NCBI RefSeq assembly: GCF_002236115.1 | Contig: NZ_NIWT01000007.1 | Coordinates: forward strand, 372,001 to 436,000 | DNA: 64,000 nt | Source: Pseudomonas jessenii | GTDB taxonomy: Bacteria > Pseudomonadota > Gammaproteobacteria > Pseudomonadales > Pseudomonadaceae | Direction of reading: 5' to 3' | Shown: positions 8,911 to 18,293 of the stretch, in pieces | Position numbering within the stretch: the first letter of the stretch is position 1 | Layout: the number at the start of each line of letters is the position of its first letter | The notes under the pieces: model-generated | What the model was told of the DNA's origin: nothing | Seen by the model: the letters and a program-made list of their open reading frames with translations, nothing else | The model's database searches: none | Translations under genes and position numbers: made by a program

Positions 8911-10032
8911 ATGACCAGCATGCCCACCGTTGAACCCGACCTGGCTGCCCCGGTGACTGCCGCCAAACCTCCCCTGCTCAAACGCCTGCTGTTGCCAACA
9001 CTGGGCATCGCGGCACTGGTGCTGGCCGGTGTGTATGGCACGCATTGGTGGACTGCCGGACGTTTCATCGAGGAAACCGACGACGCCTACATCGGCGGCG
9101 ATGTGACGGTGATCGGGCCGAAAGTGGCGGGCTACATCGACGAAGTGCTGGTAACCGATAATCAGAAGGTCAAGGCCGGCGACGTGCTGGTCCGTCTCGA
9201 TTCCCGCGACTACCGCGCCCACCTGGCCAAGGCCGAAGGCGCAGTGGCCGCCCAGCAGGCCCTGCTCGCCAACCTCGACGCCACCGAACAACTGCAACAG
9301 GCCGTCATCGGCCAAGCCCGTGCCGGCATCGACGCCGCCGGTGCCGAAGCCGTCCGTTCGCGGGATGACGATGCCCGCTACAAAAAACTGGTGATCACCA
9401 ACGCCGTCTCGGTTGAAAGTGCCCAGCGGGCCAATACCACGTTCAAGACGGCCCAGGCCCAAAGCAACCGCGCCCAGGCTGAATTGCTGGCCGCGCAACG
9501 CCAGTTGAATGTGATCGACACCCAGAAACAACAAGCCCGGGCCGCCTTGATCCAGGCCAAGGCTGAGCGCGACCTGGCGCAATTGAATGTCGGCTACACC
9601 GAACTGAAGGCACCGGTTGACGGTGTGATCGGCAATCGCCGGGCACGGGTCGGCGCCTATGCCCAGGCCGGCTCGCAATTGCTCTCGGTGGTGCCGACCA
9701 GCGGTCTGTGGGTCGATGCCAACTTCAAGGAAGACCAACTGGCGCACATGGTGCCGGGGCAACGGGTGGTGATCCGTGCCGACGTGCTGTCGGGGCAGGA
9801 ATTCCACGGTCACCTGGACAGCCTCGCCCCCGCCAGCGGTTCGCAATTCAGTGTGTTGCCACCGGAAAACGCCACCGGCAACTTCACCAAGATCGTGCAG
9901 CGGGTACCGGTGCGGATTCACCTCGACCCAGCCGACAGTGTGCTCGGCCACTTGCGTCCGGGGTTGTCGGTCACCGCTGAAGTGGACACGCGCAAGGAAC
10001 CTGAAGCGCCAGCCGTGGCCAGCGCGCCATGA
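8911..10032 (+). CDS. EmrA-like membrane fusion protein (HlyD family)
   Basis: The product is 373 residues: a cytoplasmic N-tail, one membrane anchor at about residues 30-50, a biotinyl-lipoyl part beginning ETDDAYIGGDVTVIGPKV, a long alpha-hairpin rich in Ala/Gln, then a beta-barrel. The TDDAYI motif and GxVDGVIG stretch are typical of EmrA. It links an inner-membrane MFS pump to an outer-membrane channel. The stop overlaps the start of the pump gene by four bases (ATGA). No outer-membrane factor gene follows. Confidence 0.92.
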   Translation: MTSMPTVEPDLAAPVTAAKPPLLKRLLLPTLGIAALVLAGVYGTHWWTAGRFIEETDDAYIGGDVTVIGPKVAGYIDEVLVTDNQKVKAGDVLVRLDSRDYRAHLAKAEGAVAAQQALLANLDATEQLQQAVIGQARAGIDAAGAEAVRSRDDDARYKKLVITNAVSVESAQRANTTFKTAQAQSNRAQAELLAAQRQLNVIDTQKQQARAALIQAKAERDLAQLNVGYTELKAPVDGVIGNRRARVGAYAQAGSQLLSVVPTSGLWVDANFKEDQLAHMVPGQRVVIRADVLSGQEFHGHLDSLAPASGSQFSVLPPENATGNFTKIVQRVPVRIHLDPADSVLGHLRPGLSVTAEVDTRKEPEAPAVASAP

Positions 10033-11621
10033 GCCGTGCCCTCGCCGCCCCGGCGCAACCGTTCAATGCCGCGAACATGGCGACGGCGACCAAGGTTTTC
10101 GCCTTCGCCAGCATGTGCATCGGCATGTTCATTGCCCTGCTGGACATCCAGATTGTCTCGGCTTCGTTGCGTGACATCGGCGGCGGGCTTTCCGCCGGCA
10201 CCGACGAAACCGCGTGGGTACAAACCAGCTACCTGATCGCCGAAATCATCGTGATCCCGCTCTCCGGTTGGCTGTCGCGGGTGTTCTCGACGCGCTGGCT
10301 GTTCTGCGCATCGGCGGTGGGTTTCACCCTGGCCAGCCTGCTGTGCGGCATAGCCTGGAACATCCAGAGCATGATCGCCTTCCGCGCCCTGCAAGGGTTT
10401 CTGGGCGGTTCGATGATCCCGCTGGTGTTCACCACGGCCTTCGTGTTCTTCACCGGCAAACAACGGGTGATTGCCGCCGCGACCATCGGCGCAGTGGCGT
10501 CCCTGGCACCGACCCTGGGGCCGGTGATCGGTGGCTGGATCACCGACATATCGTCCTGGCACTGGCTGTTCTACATCAACCTGGTCCCCGGCATCTTCGT
10601 CGCCGTGGCCGTGCCGATGCTGGTAAAAATCGACCAGCCGGAACTGTCGCTGCTCAAAGGCGCGGATTACTTGAGCATGGTGTTTCTGGCGCTGTTCCTT
10701 GGCTGCCTGGAATACACCCTCGAAGAAGGCCCGCGCTGGAACTGGTTCAGCGACCGCACGATCCTGACCACCGCGTGGATCAGTGGCCTGGCCGGGCTGG
10801 CGTTCATCGGCCGGACCTTGCATGTGACCAACCCGATTGTCGATCTGCGCGCCTTGAAGGACCGCAATTTCGCCCTCGGTTGTTTCTTCTCGTTCGTCAC
10901 CGGCATCGGCCTGTTCGCCACCATTTACCTGACACCGCTGTTCCTCGGTCGGGTGCGTGGCTACGGAGCGCTGGACATTGGTCTGGCGGTTTTCTCCACC
11001 GGAGTGTTCCAGATCATGGCGATTCCGCTGTATGCCTTTCTGGCCAATCGCGTCGACCTGCGCTGGATCATGATGTTCGGTCTTGGGCTGTTCGCCTTGT
11101 CGATGTGGGATTTCAGCCCGATCACCCATGACTGGGGGGCCAAGGAGTTGATGCTGCCGCAAGCCTTGCGCGGGATTGCCCAGCAATTGGCGGTGCCGCC
11201 GGCGGTGACCTTGACCCTCGGCGGCCTGGCGCCGGCACGGCTCAAGCATGCGTCGGGGTTGTTCAACCTGATGCGCAACCTGGGCGGGGCCATCGGCATC
11301 GCCGCGTGCGCGACCATCCTCAACGACCGCACCAACCTGCATTTCACCCGGTTGGCGGAGAACCTCAACAGCACCAACGAGGCGCTCAACCAATGGCTGT
11401 CCCAGGTTGGCAACAACTTCGCCGCCCTCGGCCAGAGCGGTGACGCCGGGGTCACCGCCAGCCTGCATCAACTATGGTTGCTGACCTACCGCGAAGCCCA
11501 GACGCAAACCTATGGCGACGCGTTCTTGATGATCATGGTCTGCTTCATTATCGCCACGGCGATGGTGCCTTTGATGCGCAAGGTACAACCACCGGCCGCG
11601 CCGAGTGCCGACGCTCATTGA
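10029..11621 (+). CDS. EmrB/QacA-type MFS drug transporter (DHA2 family)
   Basis: The 530-residue protein has many hydrophobic segments fitting 14 transmembrane helices. The N-terminal helix ends LLDIQIVSASL, typical of DHA2 proton antiporters, and motif C is visible as GAVASLAPTLGPVIGGWI. It is translated with the EmrA-like partner and probably exports lipophilic compounds across both membranes. It converges closely on the next gene (12 bases apart). Confidence 0.93.
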   Translation: MSRALAAPAQPFNAANMATATKVFAFASMCIGMFIALLDIQIVSASLRDIGGGLSAGTDETAWVQTSYLIAEIIVIPLSGWLSRVFSTRWLFCASAVGFTLASLLCGIAWNIQSMIAFRALQGFLGGSMIPLVFTTAFVFFTGKQRVIAAATIGAVASLAPTLGPVIGGWITDISSWHWLFYINLVPGIFVAVAVPMLVKIDQPELSLLKGADYLSMVFLALFLGCLEYTLEEGPRWNWFSDRTILTTAWISGLAGLAFIGRTLHVTNPIVDLRALKDRNFALGCFFSFVTGIGLFATIYLTPLFLGRVRGYGALDIGLAVFSTGVFQIMAIPLYAFLANRVDLRWIMMFGLGLFALSMWDFSPITHDWGAKELMLPQALRGIAQQLAVPPAVTLTLGGLAPARLKHASGLFNLMRNLGGAIGIAACATILNDRTNLHFTRLAENLNSTNEALNQWLSQVGNNFAALGQSGDAGVTASLHQLWLLTYREAQTQTYGDAFLMIMVCFIIATAMVPLMRKVQPPAAPSADAH

Positions 11622-11633
11622 TGCTTGTGCGGG

Positions 11634-12074
11634 TCAGGCCTGAGGCATTTTGCGAAAACCTACGGCCAGACGGTTCCAGCTGTTGATGGTGCTGATGGCC
11701 ACGGTCAGGTCGACCATTTCCTTGGGCGAGAACTGGGCGCTGACCATTTCGTAGTCTTCATCCGGAGCGTGGGTCAGGCTGAGCTGGGTCAGGGATTCGG
11801 TCCAGAGCAGCGCAGCGCGTTCGCGCTCGGTAAAGAACGGTGCTTCGCGCCAGGCTGTCACGGCGAACAGGCGGCGCGGGGTTTCACCGCCCTTGATCGC
11901 ATCAGCAGTGTGCATGTCGATGCAGAAGGCGCAGCCGTTGATTTGCGAGGCACGCAGCTTGACCAGTTCGATCAGGTTTTTTTCCAGCGGCAATTTCGAA
12001 ACCGCTGTTTCCAACGCGATCATCGCTTTGAGGGCGTCAGGGGATGCGGTGTAGAAATCGATACGGGGTTTCAT
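11634..12074 (-). CDS. carboxymuconolactone decarboxylase / AhpD-like protein
   Basis: The product is about 146 residues. I chose MKPRIDFY at 12074 over an upstream ATG at 12104, which adds only a poorly conserved tail. It carries the AhpD redox motif CAFC (NGCAFCIDMHT) with the following His, as in the small all-helical alkylhydroperoxidase-like proteins. Family members reduce peroxides or act as decarboxylases; the natural substrate here is not known. Confidence 0.9.
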   Translation of the reverse strand: MKPRIDFYTASPDALKAMIALETAVSKLPLEKNLIELVKLRASQINGCAFCIDMHTADAIKGGETPRRLFAVTAWREAPFFTERERAALLWTESLTQLSLTHAPDEDYEMVSAQFSPKEMVDLTVAISTINSWNRLAVGFRKMPQA

Positions 12075-12228
12075 GGTGTGCTCCACGGCAAGTGAGTGTG
12101 TCACTACGTTAGTCCCGCAGCCCGTTTACACAAATAGCCAATATCTCAAAAGTCGAGGAGGCCATTGGCGGTGTCTTCCTGAAAGAAATGGCTATTCGAG
12201 ATCTGTTCGCGATCCGCGCAGCGGCCAT

Positions 12229-13671
12229 TCACACCCGACTGCGCAACCATCGCAGGAAGCCCTTTTTCTCCACCGCCACCGGTAGGTCCTGAGTCAGGGA
12301 TTTCGCTTTTTGCAGCCGGTAATCGAGCAAGGCCTGCATTGCATCGTTGATATCGTGACGGGCATCCAGGCACGGCTTGAGGTATGACTTTTCGATGCGG
12401 TACAGGCCACTGAATGTCTTGGCGGTAAACTGCGCAGGCAGCGCGCTGTCGGTGAGAATACCTGCCTCGCCGAACACCTCCCCCGGCCCCATGCGTCCGG
12501 ATTCGTATGGCGCTCCATGGCGCATCAAGGTCACCGAGATCACGCCGGATTCGATAATGAACAAGTGATCGCTGACCTGCCCCGCTTCCAGGATCACCTC
12601 CCCGGCGCGAAAGGTTTGCAGGGTCATGTTCTGGCTGAAGGTGTCTTTCTCTTCCTGGCGCAAGGTGGAGAAAATCGGCGAGCTGTCGAGCAACGCGCGT
12701 TTGCGAGTCGAGTTGACCGGCGGACTGGGCTCCACGCTCGACAACAAACTGACCCCGGACGCCTGCAAGTGCCGATAGGCCAGATCGTACAGCTGGTTGC
12801 GCACTGAACGTTTCTCGTCCATCGACGCGACAAAGCCGCTGATTTCGTAGACCACTCCGGTGTTGCTGGCGGTTTTCAGGCCGACGCTTGGCGACGGTGT
12901 ATCGAGCAACGCACGACAACCTTGAATAGCCCGCTCCAGGGCTTCGATCACCGTGTTCGGCCGCGCGTGGGGGCTCACTTCCAACGAAACGGAGATGCCG
13001 AACATATCGCTCGGCCGACTGAAATTGATGATCTTGGCCTTGGCTGCCAGGGAGTTGGGAATCACCGCCATGCAACCTTGGGAGGTCTGCAGGCGCGTGG
13101 CACGCCAGTCGATGTCGGTGACCCGGCCCTCCATGCCATCGATGGAGATGTAGTCATCGAGTTGATAGGGCTTGGTGGTGTTCAGGACGATCCCGGAAAA
13201 CACGTCACTGAGGGTACTTTGCAAGGCCAGCCCGACGATGATCGCCAACGCACCGGACGTCGCCAGCACGCCCTTGACCGGCAGATCGAGCACATAGGCC
13301 AGGGCGGCTATGACCGCGATCAGGAAAATCACCGCACCGAGCAGATCCTGAAGCAATCGCCCGGTGTGCCCGACCCGTTGCATCATCACCGCGCCGATCA
13401 GCACGGTCAGGGTCCGCGCGCCGAACAACCACCAGCCGATCTGCAAACCGGTGGCCGCCAGATGCAAGGGTACGTTGTCAGCCCAGGGCGGCGGCTCCAT
13501 CGGGTTCAGGCCTTCGTTGAACAACAGCAGGCTGAACAACGAAAAAATCACCACCCGTACCAATAGCCGCCAGGCGCTGCCAAGTGCACTGAGCAAGTAC
13601 CACAACCCAAGATCGATCAGGATCAGCGCCATCGCGCAAATCAGCGGGTGTTCGGTGAGCAATGACAGCAT
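12229..13671 (-). CDS. MscS-type mechanosensitive channel with cyclic-nucleotide-binding domain
   Basis: About 480 residues from the ATG at 13671, which has a GGAG ribosome site about nine bases upstream; a start at 13773 is possible but less likely. Four or more hydrophobic helices (about residues 1-150) lead to the MscS pore and beta domain: GLALQSTLSDVFSGIVLN, then GRVTDIDWRATRL. The C-terminal 130 residues form a cyclic-nucleotide-binding fold (FRAGEVILEAGQVSDHLFII and MGPGEVFGEAG). This resembles the bacterial cyclic nucleotide-gated channel subgroup of the MscS family. The ligand is unknown. Confidence 0.92.
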   Translation of the reverse strand: MLSLLTEHPLICAMALILIDLGLWYLLSALGSAWRLLVRVVIFSLFSLLLFNEGLNPMEPPPWADNVPLHLAATGLQIGWWLFGARTLTVLIGAVMMQRVGHTGRLLQDLLGAVIFLIAVIAALAYVLDLPVKGVLATSGALAIIVGLALQSTLSDVFSGIVLNTTKPYQLDDYISIDGMEGRVTDIDWRATRLQTSQGCMAVIPNSLAAKAKIINFSRPSDMFGISVSLEVSPHARPNTVIEALERAIQGCRALLDTPSPSVGLKTASNTGVVYEISGFVASMDEKRSVRNQLYDLAYRHLQASGVSLLSSVEPSPPVNSTRKRALLDSSPIFSTLRQEEKDTFSQNMTLQTFRAGEVILEAGQVSDHLFIIESGVISVTLMRHGAPYESGRMGPGEVFGEAGILTDSALPAQFTAKTFSGLYRIEKSYLKPCLDARHDINDAMQALLDYRLQKAKSLTQDLPVAVEKKGFLRWLRSRV

Positions 13672-13781
13672 CAAGCAACTCCAGCCAGGGCCAATAACGC
13701 GAAGATCGCATGGATTGGCCTCAGTGTAGGAGCATTTGATTTGGCGGGATGAACACCCTCCCAAAAACACCACAAAACCAA

Positions 13782-13872
13782 TGTGGGAGCGGGCTTGCTC
13801 GCGAAAGCGGTATAACAGTCAACACATAGGTTGAAAGTTAAGCAGCCTTCGCGAGCAAGCCCGCTCCCACAG
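13782..13872. repeat. REP inverted pair (BIME)
   Basis: Inverted REP copies of the GCGGGCTTGC variant lie between the isochorismatase gene and the channel gene. Confidence 0.92.
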
Positions 13873-13893
13873 GGGGGATGAGTGATGCCGAAG

Positions 13894-14520
13894 TTACTTG
13901 CTGTTGGCCAGTGTGCTGTAGCTGGTCATCAGGTTGCGGTAATCCGGGATATGGTTGGAGAACAGCGTGCCCAACCCTTCGATGTCGTTGCGCCAGTCGC
14001 GGTGCAGTTCACAGGCCAGGCCGAACCAGGTCATCAGTTGCGCGCCCTGAGCGGTCATACGGTGCCACGCCGATTCGCGGGTCAGTTCGTTGAAGGTGCC
14101 GGACGCGTCGGTGACCACGAACACGTCAAAACCTTCGGCCAGCGCCGAAAGCGCCGGGAACGCCACGCACACCTCCGTCACCACACCGGCGATGATCAGT
14201 TGTTTCTTGCCAGTGGCCTTGATCGCCTTGACGAAATCTTCGTTGTCCCAGGCGTTGATCTGGCCCGGGCGAGCGATGTACGGCGCGTCCGGAAAGAGTG
14301 CCTTGAGTTCGGGCACCAGCGGTCCGTTGGGACCGGTTTCGAAACTGGTGGTGAGGATGGTCGGCAGCTTGAAGTACTTGGCCAGGTCAGCCAGCGCCAG
14401 CACGTTGTTCTTGAATCGATCCGGATCGATGTCGCGCACCAGAGACAACAGGCCCGCCTGATGATCGACCATCAAAACCGCGGCGTTGTCCTTGTCCAGA
14501 CGCTTGTAGGAAGAAGTCAT
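13894..14520 (-). CDS. isochorismatase-family hydrolase (YcaC-like), copy A
   Basis: The 208-residue cysteine hydrolase has the catalytic Asp in MVDHQAGLLSLV, the Lys after AIKATGKK and the nucleophilic Cys in VTEVCVAFPAL. It is closest to YcaC-type proteins of unknown substrate. It is a tandem paralogue of the next gene upstream (shared motifs GPNGPL, NAWDN, KATGKK), separated by 56 bases, so it arose by duplication. Confidence 0.9.
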   Translation of the reverse strand: MTSSYKRLDKDNAAVLMVDHQAGLLSLVRDIDPDRFKNNVLALADLAKYFKLPTILTTSFETGPNGPLVPELKALFPDAPYIARPGQINAWDNEDFVKAIKATGKKQLIIAGVVTEVCVAFPALSALAEGFDVFVVTDASGTFNELTRESAWHRMTAQGAQLMTWFGLACELHRDWRNDIEGLGTLFSNHIPDYRNLMTSYSTLANSK

Positions 14521-14576
14521 TGCAGTAGTCCTCGCATGTTATCGATGCCGATTGGAAATCGGCGTGGGGTAACCGG

Positions 14577-15260
14577 TTAGCGCTGGGAGTCCAGCGCTTC
14601 GTGTTCGTTCGCCACTTGCTGGGCCTTGAGGTAGCTCTCGATCAGCAACTGATAATGCGGCATGGCCTGGGCGTAGACAGCGGCCCACTGCTCGGCGTCC
14701 GGGCGGTTCCACGAGCCTTGCAGCTCAGAGAGCGTAGCCATGATGTCGATCGGCACCACCCCGGCCTGGGCCAGACGGGCAACGGTCAGATCAGTGGCCA
14801 GTTTCGAGTGGTTGCCGGAGGCGTCGACCACGGCAAACACCTTGTAGCCCTCATGCACGGCGGCGATGGACGGGAACGCCAGGCACACGCTGGTCAAGGT
14901 GCCGGCGATCACCAGGGTTTTCTTGCCGGTGGCTTTGACCGCCGCGTGAAACTCCGGGTTGTCCCAGGCGTTGATTTCACCTTTGCGCGCCACGTACTGC
15001 GCATGGGGCGCGGCCTCGTGGATTTCCGGGATCAACGGCCCGTTCGGCCCCTGGGGAACGGAAGCGGTGGTGATCACCGGCATCTTGAGCAGGGTCGCGG
15101 CCTTGGCCAGGGCAATGGCGTTGGCGCGCAATTGGGGCACGTCCATGTCCTTGACGATCTGGAACAGTCCGCTCTGGTGATCGATCAACAGCATTGCGCT
15201 GTCATTGGGGTCGATGGTCGGTTTCTGGCCGTTGAAGTTGGCCGCGTAGGCAGTGTTCAT
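14577..15260 (-). CDS. isochorismatase-family hydrolase (YcaC-like), copy B
   Basis: The product is about 227 residues from MNTAYAANF at 15260, where AAAGAAAGAGGAAA gives a strong ribosome site. Catalytic residues are the Asp in LIDHQSGLFQIV, a Lys in KATGKK and the Cys in TLTSVCLAFPSI. It is the paralogue of the gene at 13894 and has a longer C-terminus. Together with the upstream pirin gene on the same strand it forms a small unit opposite a LysR regulator. Confidence 0.9.
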   Translation of the reverse strand: MNTAYAANFNGQKPTIDPNDSAMLLIDHQSGLFQIVKDMDVPQLRANAIALAKAATLLKMPVITTASVPQGPNGPLIPEIHEAAPHAQYVARKGEINAWDNPEFHAAVKATGKKTLVIAGTLTSVCLAFPSIAAVHEGYKVFAVVDASGNHSKLATDLTVARLAQAGVVPIDIMATLSELQGSWNRPDAEQWAAVYAQAMPHYQLLIESYLKAQQVANEHEALDSQR

Positions 15261-15353
15261 GTGCGTTTCCTCTTTCTTTTGGGCAACAGCCATCCCTGGC
15301 CTGAAAACCGGCCTACTCATCCTGTGTAGAGTCGGGTGTAAAAGCGTTGCGAA

Positions 15354-16220
15354 CTAAGCGTGCATCCGGCCGAAGCGACCGGACTGGAAGTCGGCGAAGG
15401 CCTGGTGGATTTCTTGCTCGGTGTTCATCACGAACGGCCCGTGACCGACGATCGGCTCGTCAATCGGCTCACCGCTGAGCAACAACACCACCGCGTCTTC
15501 GCTGGCTTCGAGGCTCACCTGATCGCCCTTGCGGTCGAACAGGGCCAGTTGCCCCTGGCGCACCGATTCCAGGCCGTTGACCTGAACCGTGCCACGCAGA
15601 ACCACCAGGGCGGTATTGCGCCCTTCATGCAGGTCAAGGGTGAGCAACTTGCCGGCATTCAAACGAATGTCCCACACGTCGACTGGGGTGAAGGTGCGCG
15701 CCGGGCCTTTGTGGCCATCGAACTCGCCGGCGATCAGGCGCAGGCTGCCGGCGTTGTCCTTCAAGGGGATGGCCGGGATGTCACGGTCGAGAATCGTCTG
15801 GTAGCCGGGGTCGGCCATTTTGTCCCTGGCCGGCAGGTTGACCCACAGTTGCACCATCTCCAGGGTGCCGCCGCTCTTGGCGAAACCTTCGGAGTGAAAC
15901 TCTTCATGCAGGATCCCCGAGGCTGCGGTCATCCATTGCACATCGCCAGGGCCGATCTTGCCGCCACTGCCGGTGGAGTCCCGGTGCTCCAGTTCGCCCT
16001 TGTAAACGATAGTCACGGTTTCGAAGCCACGATGAGGATGCTGACCAACGCCACGCCGTTCGGTGGTCGGGGTGAATTCAGCGGGGCCGGCATGATCCAG
16101 CATCAGGAACGGGCTGATGTGTTTGCCCAGGTTGTCGTAGGAAAACAGCGTGCGAACCGGAAAACCGTCGCCAACCCAATGGGTCCGTGGACTGGTGTAG
16201 ATACCGATGATGTTTTTCAT
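15354..16220 (-). CDS. pirin-family protein (quercetinase-like)
   Basis: The 288-residue bicupin has the metal site residues in GQHPHRGFETVT and the ILHEEFHSE stretch. The start at 16220 (MKNIIGIY) has an AGGAGA ribosome site. Bacterial pirins include quercetin 2,3-dioxygenases and redox-sensing partners of enzymes; the function here is not known. It is divergent from a LysR regulator, 104 bases away, which probably controls it. Confidence 0.9.
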   Translation of the reverse strand: MKNIIGIYTSPRTHWVGDGFPVRTLFSYDNLGKHISPFLMLDHAGPAEFTPTTERRGVGQHPHRGFETVTIVYKGELEHRDSTGSGGKIGPGDVQWMTAASGILHEEFHSEGFAKSGGTLEMVQLWVNLPARDKMADPGYQTILDRDIPAIPLKDNAGSLRLIAGEFDGHKGPARTFTPVDVWDIRLNAGKLLTLDLHEGRNTALVVLRGTVQVNGLESVRQGQLALFDRKGDQVSLEASEDAVVLLLSGEPIDEPIVGHGPFVMNTEQEIHQAFADFQSGRFGRMHA

Positions 16221-16324
16221 GGTGTCTCCTGATGAGGTGAGTGAAGCCATGGACAAAGCTTAAAACCGTGACCTTTGCTGCGCTAGACTGCAAAAATCAG
16301 CTTTAGCGTTCTATTTGGAGAACG

Positions 16325-17233
16325 ATGGTGGAAGACCTCAACACCCTCTACTACTTCACCCAAGTGGTGGAGCATCACGGTTTCGCCGCGGCCGGCCGGG
16401 CACTGGACATGCCCAAGTCCAAGCTCAGCCGACGCATTGCCGAGCTTGAAGAACGCCTCGGCGTGCGCCTGCTGCACCGCACCAGCCGGCATTGCTCCTT
16501 GACGGAAATCGGCCAGGCCTATTACCAGCGCTGCCTGGCCATGCGGGTGGAGGCGGAAAGCGCCGCCGAACTGATCGAACGCAATCGCTCCGAGCCTCAG
16601 GGCCTGGTGCGTGTCAGTTGCCCGACGGCGCTGCTCAATTCCTGGGTTGGGCCGATGCTGACCCGCTACATGCTCAAGTACCCGCTGGTGGAGTTGTTCA
16701 TCGAGAGCACCAACCGCCGGGTCGACTTGATCCATGAGGGCTTCGACATTGCCCTGCGGGTACGTTTCCCCCCGCTGGAAAACACCGACATGGTGATGAA
16801 GGTGCTGGGCAACAGCACCCAGAGCGTGGTCGGCAGCCCGGCCTTTTTATCGCGCCTGTCGACACCGGCCTCCCCGGCCGACCTCAGCGGCTTGCCGAGC
16901 CTGCACTGGGGCGCGGCGCAACGTGAATATCAGTGGGAACTGTTCGGGGCCGATGGCAGCACCGCGATGATCCGGCATGCACCGCGCATGGTCACCGATG
17001 ACCTGTTGGCCTTGCGCCATGCGGCGGTCGCCGGGATCGGCATCGTGCACCTGCCCAGTGTGGTGGTGCGCGATGAAATCGCTGCCGGGCAACTGGTGGA
17101 ACTGGTGCCGGGCTGGGCACCGAAAAGCGGTGTCATCCATGCGATCTTCCCCTCGCGTCGGGGCCTGCTGCCTTCGGTGCGCACGTTGATCGATTTTCTT
17201 GGGGAGGAGTTCAGCCGCAGTGATATTGCTTAA
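16325..17233 (+). CDS. LysR-family transcriptional regulator
   Basis: The product is 302 residues. The N-terminal helix-turn-helix reads AAAGRALDMPKSKLSRRIAEL, followed by the LysR linker helix and a substrate-binding domain. Divergent placement against the pirin/isochorismatase genes is the usual layout for a LysR regulator and its target. The inducer is unknown. Confidence 0.93.
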   Translation: MVEDLNTLYYFTQVVEHHGFAAAGRALDMPKSKLSRRIAELEERLGVRLLHRTSRHCSLTEIGQAYYQRCLAMRVEAESAAELIERNRSEPQGLVRVSCPTALLNSWVGPMLTRYMLKYPLVELFIESTNRRVDLIHEGFDIALRVRFPPLENTDMVMKVLGNSTQSVVGSPAFLSRLSTPASPADLSGLPSLHWGAAQREYQWELFGADGSTAMIRHAPRMVTDDLLALRHAAVAGIGIVHLPSVVVRDEIAAGQLVELVPGWAPKSGVIHAIFPSRRGLLPSVRTLIDFLGEEFSRSDIA

Positions 17234-17264
17234 GGGCGGGGTAAGGCTTTGGACCGAGTGATGG

Positions 17265-17342
17265 CTATCGCGAGCAAGCTCGCTCCCACATTGGATCTAT
17301 ATGCACCACAAATCCCCTGTGGGAGCGAGCTTGCTCGCGATG
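17265..17342. repeat. REP pair
   Basis: Two complete REP copies in inverted orientation lie between the LysR gene and dkgB, about 25 bases apart. Confidence 0.92.
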
Positions 17343-17486
17343 GCGCCAGACCAGACACCTTCAATACATCGGTCTGCCCCGATTCTTGACTTGCGGTAAA
17401 CATTGCTTTGCCGCTCCAGCGGTTTTTCTCACGGATGCAGGCGCCGATACTGCCGCCCATTCCCACTGCAACCTCTGGAGTCTTCA

Positions 17487-18290
17487 ATGTCTATTCCCGC
17501 TTTCGGCCTGGGTACCTTTCGCCTGCAAGGCCAGGTGGTCATCGATTCGGTGAGCACCGCCCTGGCGCTTGGCTACCGGGTGATCGATACCGCACAAATC
17601 TACGAGAACGAAGCCGACGTCGGCGAGGCTATCGCCGCCAGCGGCATCGCCCGGGAAGAGTTGTTCATCACCAGCAAGATCTGGGTCGCCAACCTGGCCG
17701 GTGATCGTCTGATCGACAGCTTGAAAGAAAGCCTGCGCAAACTGCAGACCGACTACCTGGACCTGACCCTGATCCACTGGCCGTCGCCGGACGATCAGGT
17801 GCCGGTCGAAGAGTTCATGAGCGCCCTGCTCGAAGCCAAACACCTGGGCCTGACCCGGCAGATCGGCGTGTCCAATTTCACCATCGACCTGATGAAACAG
17901 GCGATCGCCGCCACGGGTGCCGAGCACATCGCCACCCACCAGATCGAACTGCACCCTTACCTGCAGAACCGCGAGGTCGTCGAGTTCGCACGCAGCCAAG
18001 GCATCGGCATCACCTCGTACATGACCCTGGCTTACGGTGAAGTCCTCAAGGATCCGCTCATCCAGCAGATCGCCGAACGTCTGCACGCGACACCGGCGCA
18101 GGTCACCCTGGCCTGGGCCATGCAATCGGGTTACGCCGTGATCCCGTCTTCCACTCGCCGGGCCAACCTTGAAAGCAACTTGAAGGCTCGCGAACTGACC
18201 TTGAGCGAAGCCGACATGGCCTTGATCGCAACGCTGGATCGCGGCCATCGCTTGACCAGCCCGAAAGGCATCGCACCGAACTGGGATTGA
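17487..18290 (+). CDS. dkgB: 2,5-didehydrogluconate reductase B-like aldo/keto reductase
   Basis: The 267-residue AKR has the catalytic tetrad visible in order: Asp and Tyr in DTAQIYENE, Lys in TSKIW, His in LIHWP. The C-terminal NADPH-binding segment (AVIPSSTRRANLESNL) is also present. The start at 17487 (MSIPAFGLGTFRL) matches DkgB exactly; an upstream in-frame ATG at 17403 adds non-conserved residues. DkgB reduces 2,5-diketo-D-gluconate or methylglyoxal-type aldehydes. It converges on the sensor kinase gene with only three bases between. Confidence 0.92.
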   Translation: MSIPAFGLGTFRLQGQVVIDSVSTALALGYRVIDTAQIYENEADVGEAIAASGIAREELFITSKIWVANLAGDRLIDSLKESLRKLQTDYLDLTLIHWPSPDDQVPVEEFMSALLEAKHLGLTRQIGVSNFTIDLMKQAIAATGAEHIATHQIELHPYLQNREVVEFARSQGIGITSYMTLAYGEVLKDPLIQQIAERLHATPAQVTLAWAMQSGYAVIPSSTRRANLESNLKARELTLSEADMALIATLDRGHRLTSPKGIAPNWD

Positions 18291-18293
18291 GCC

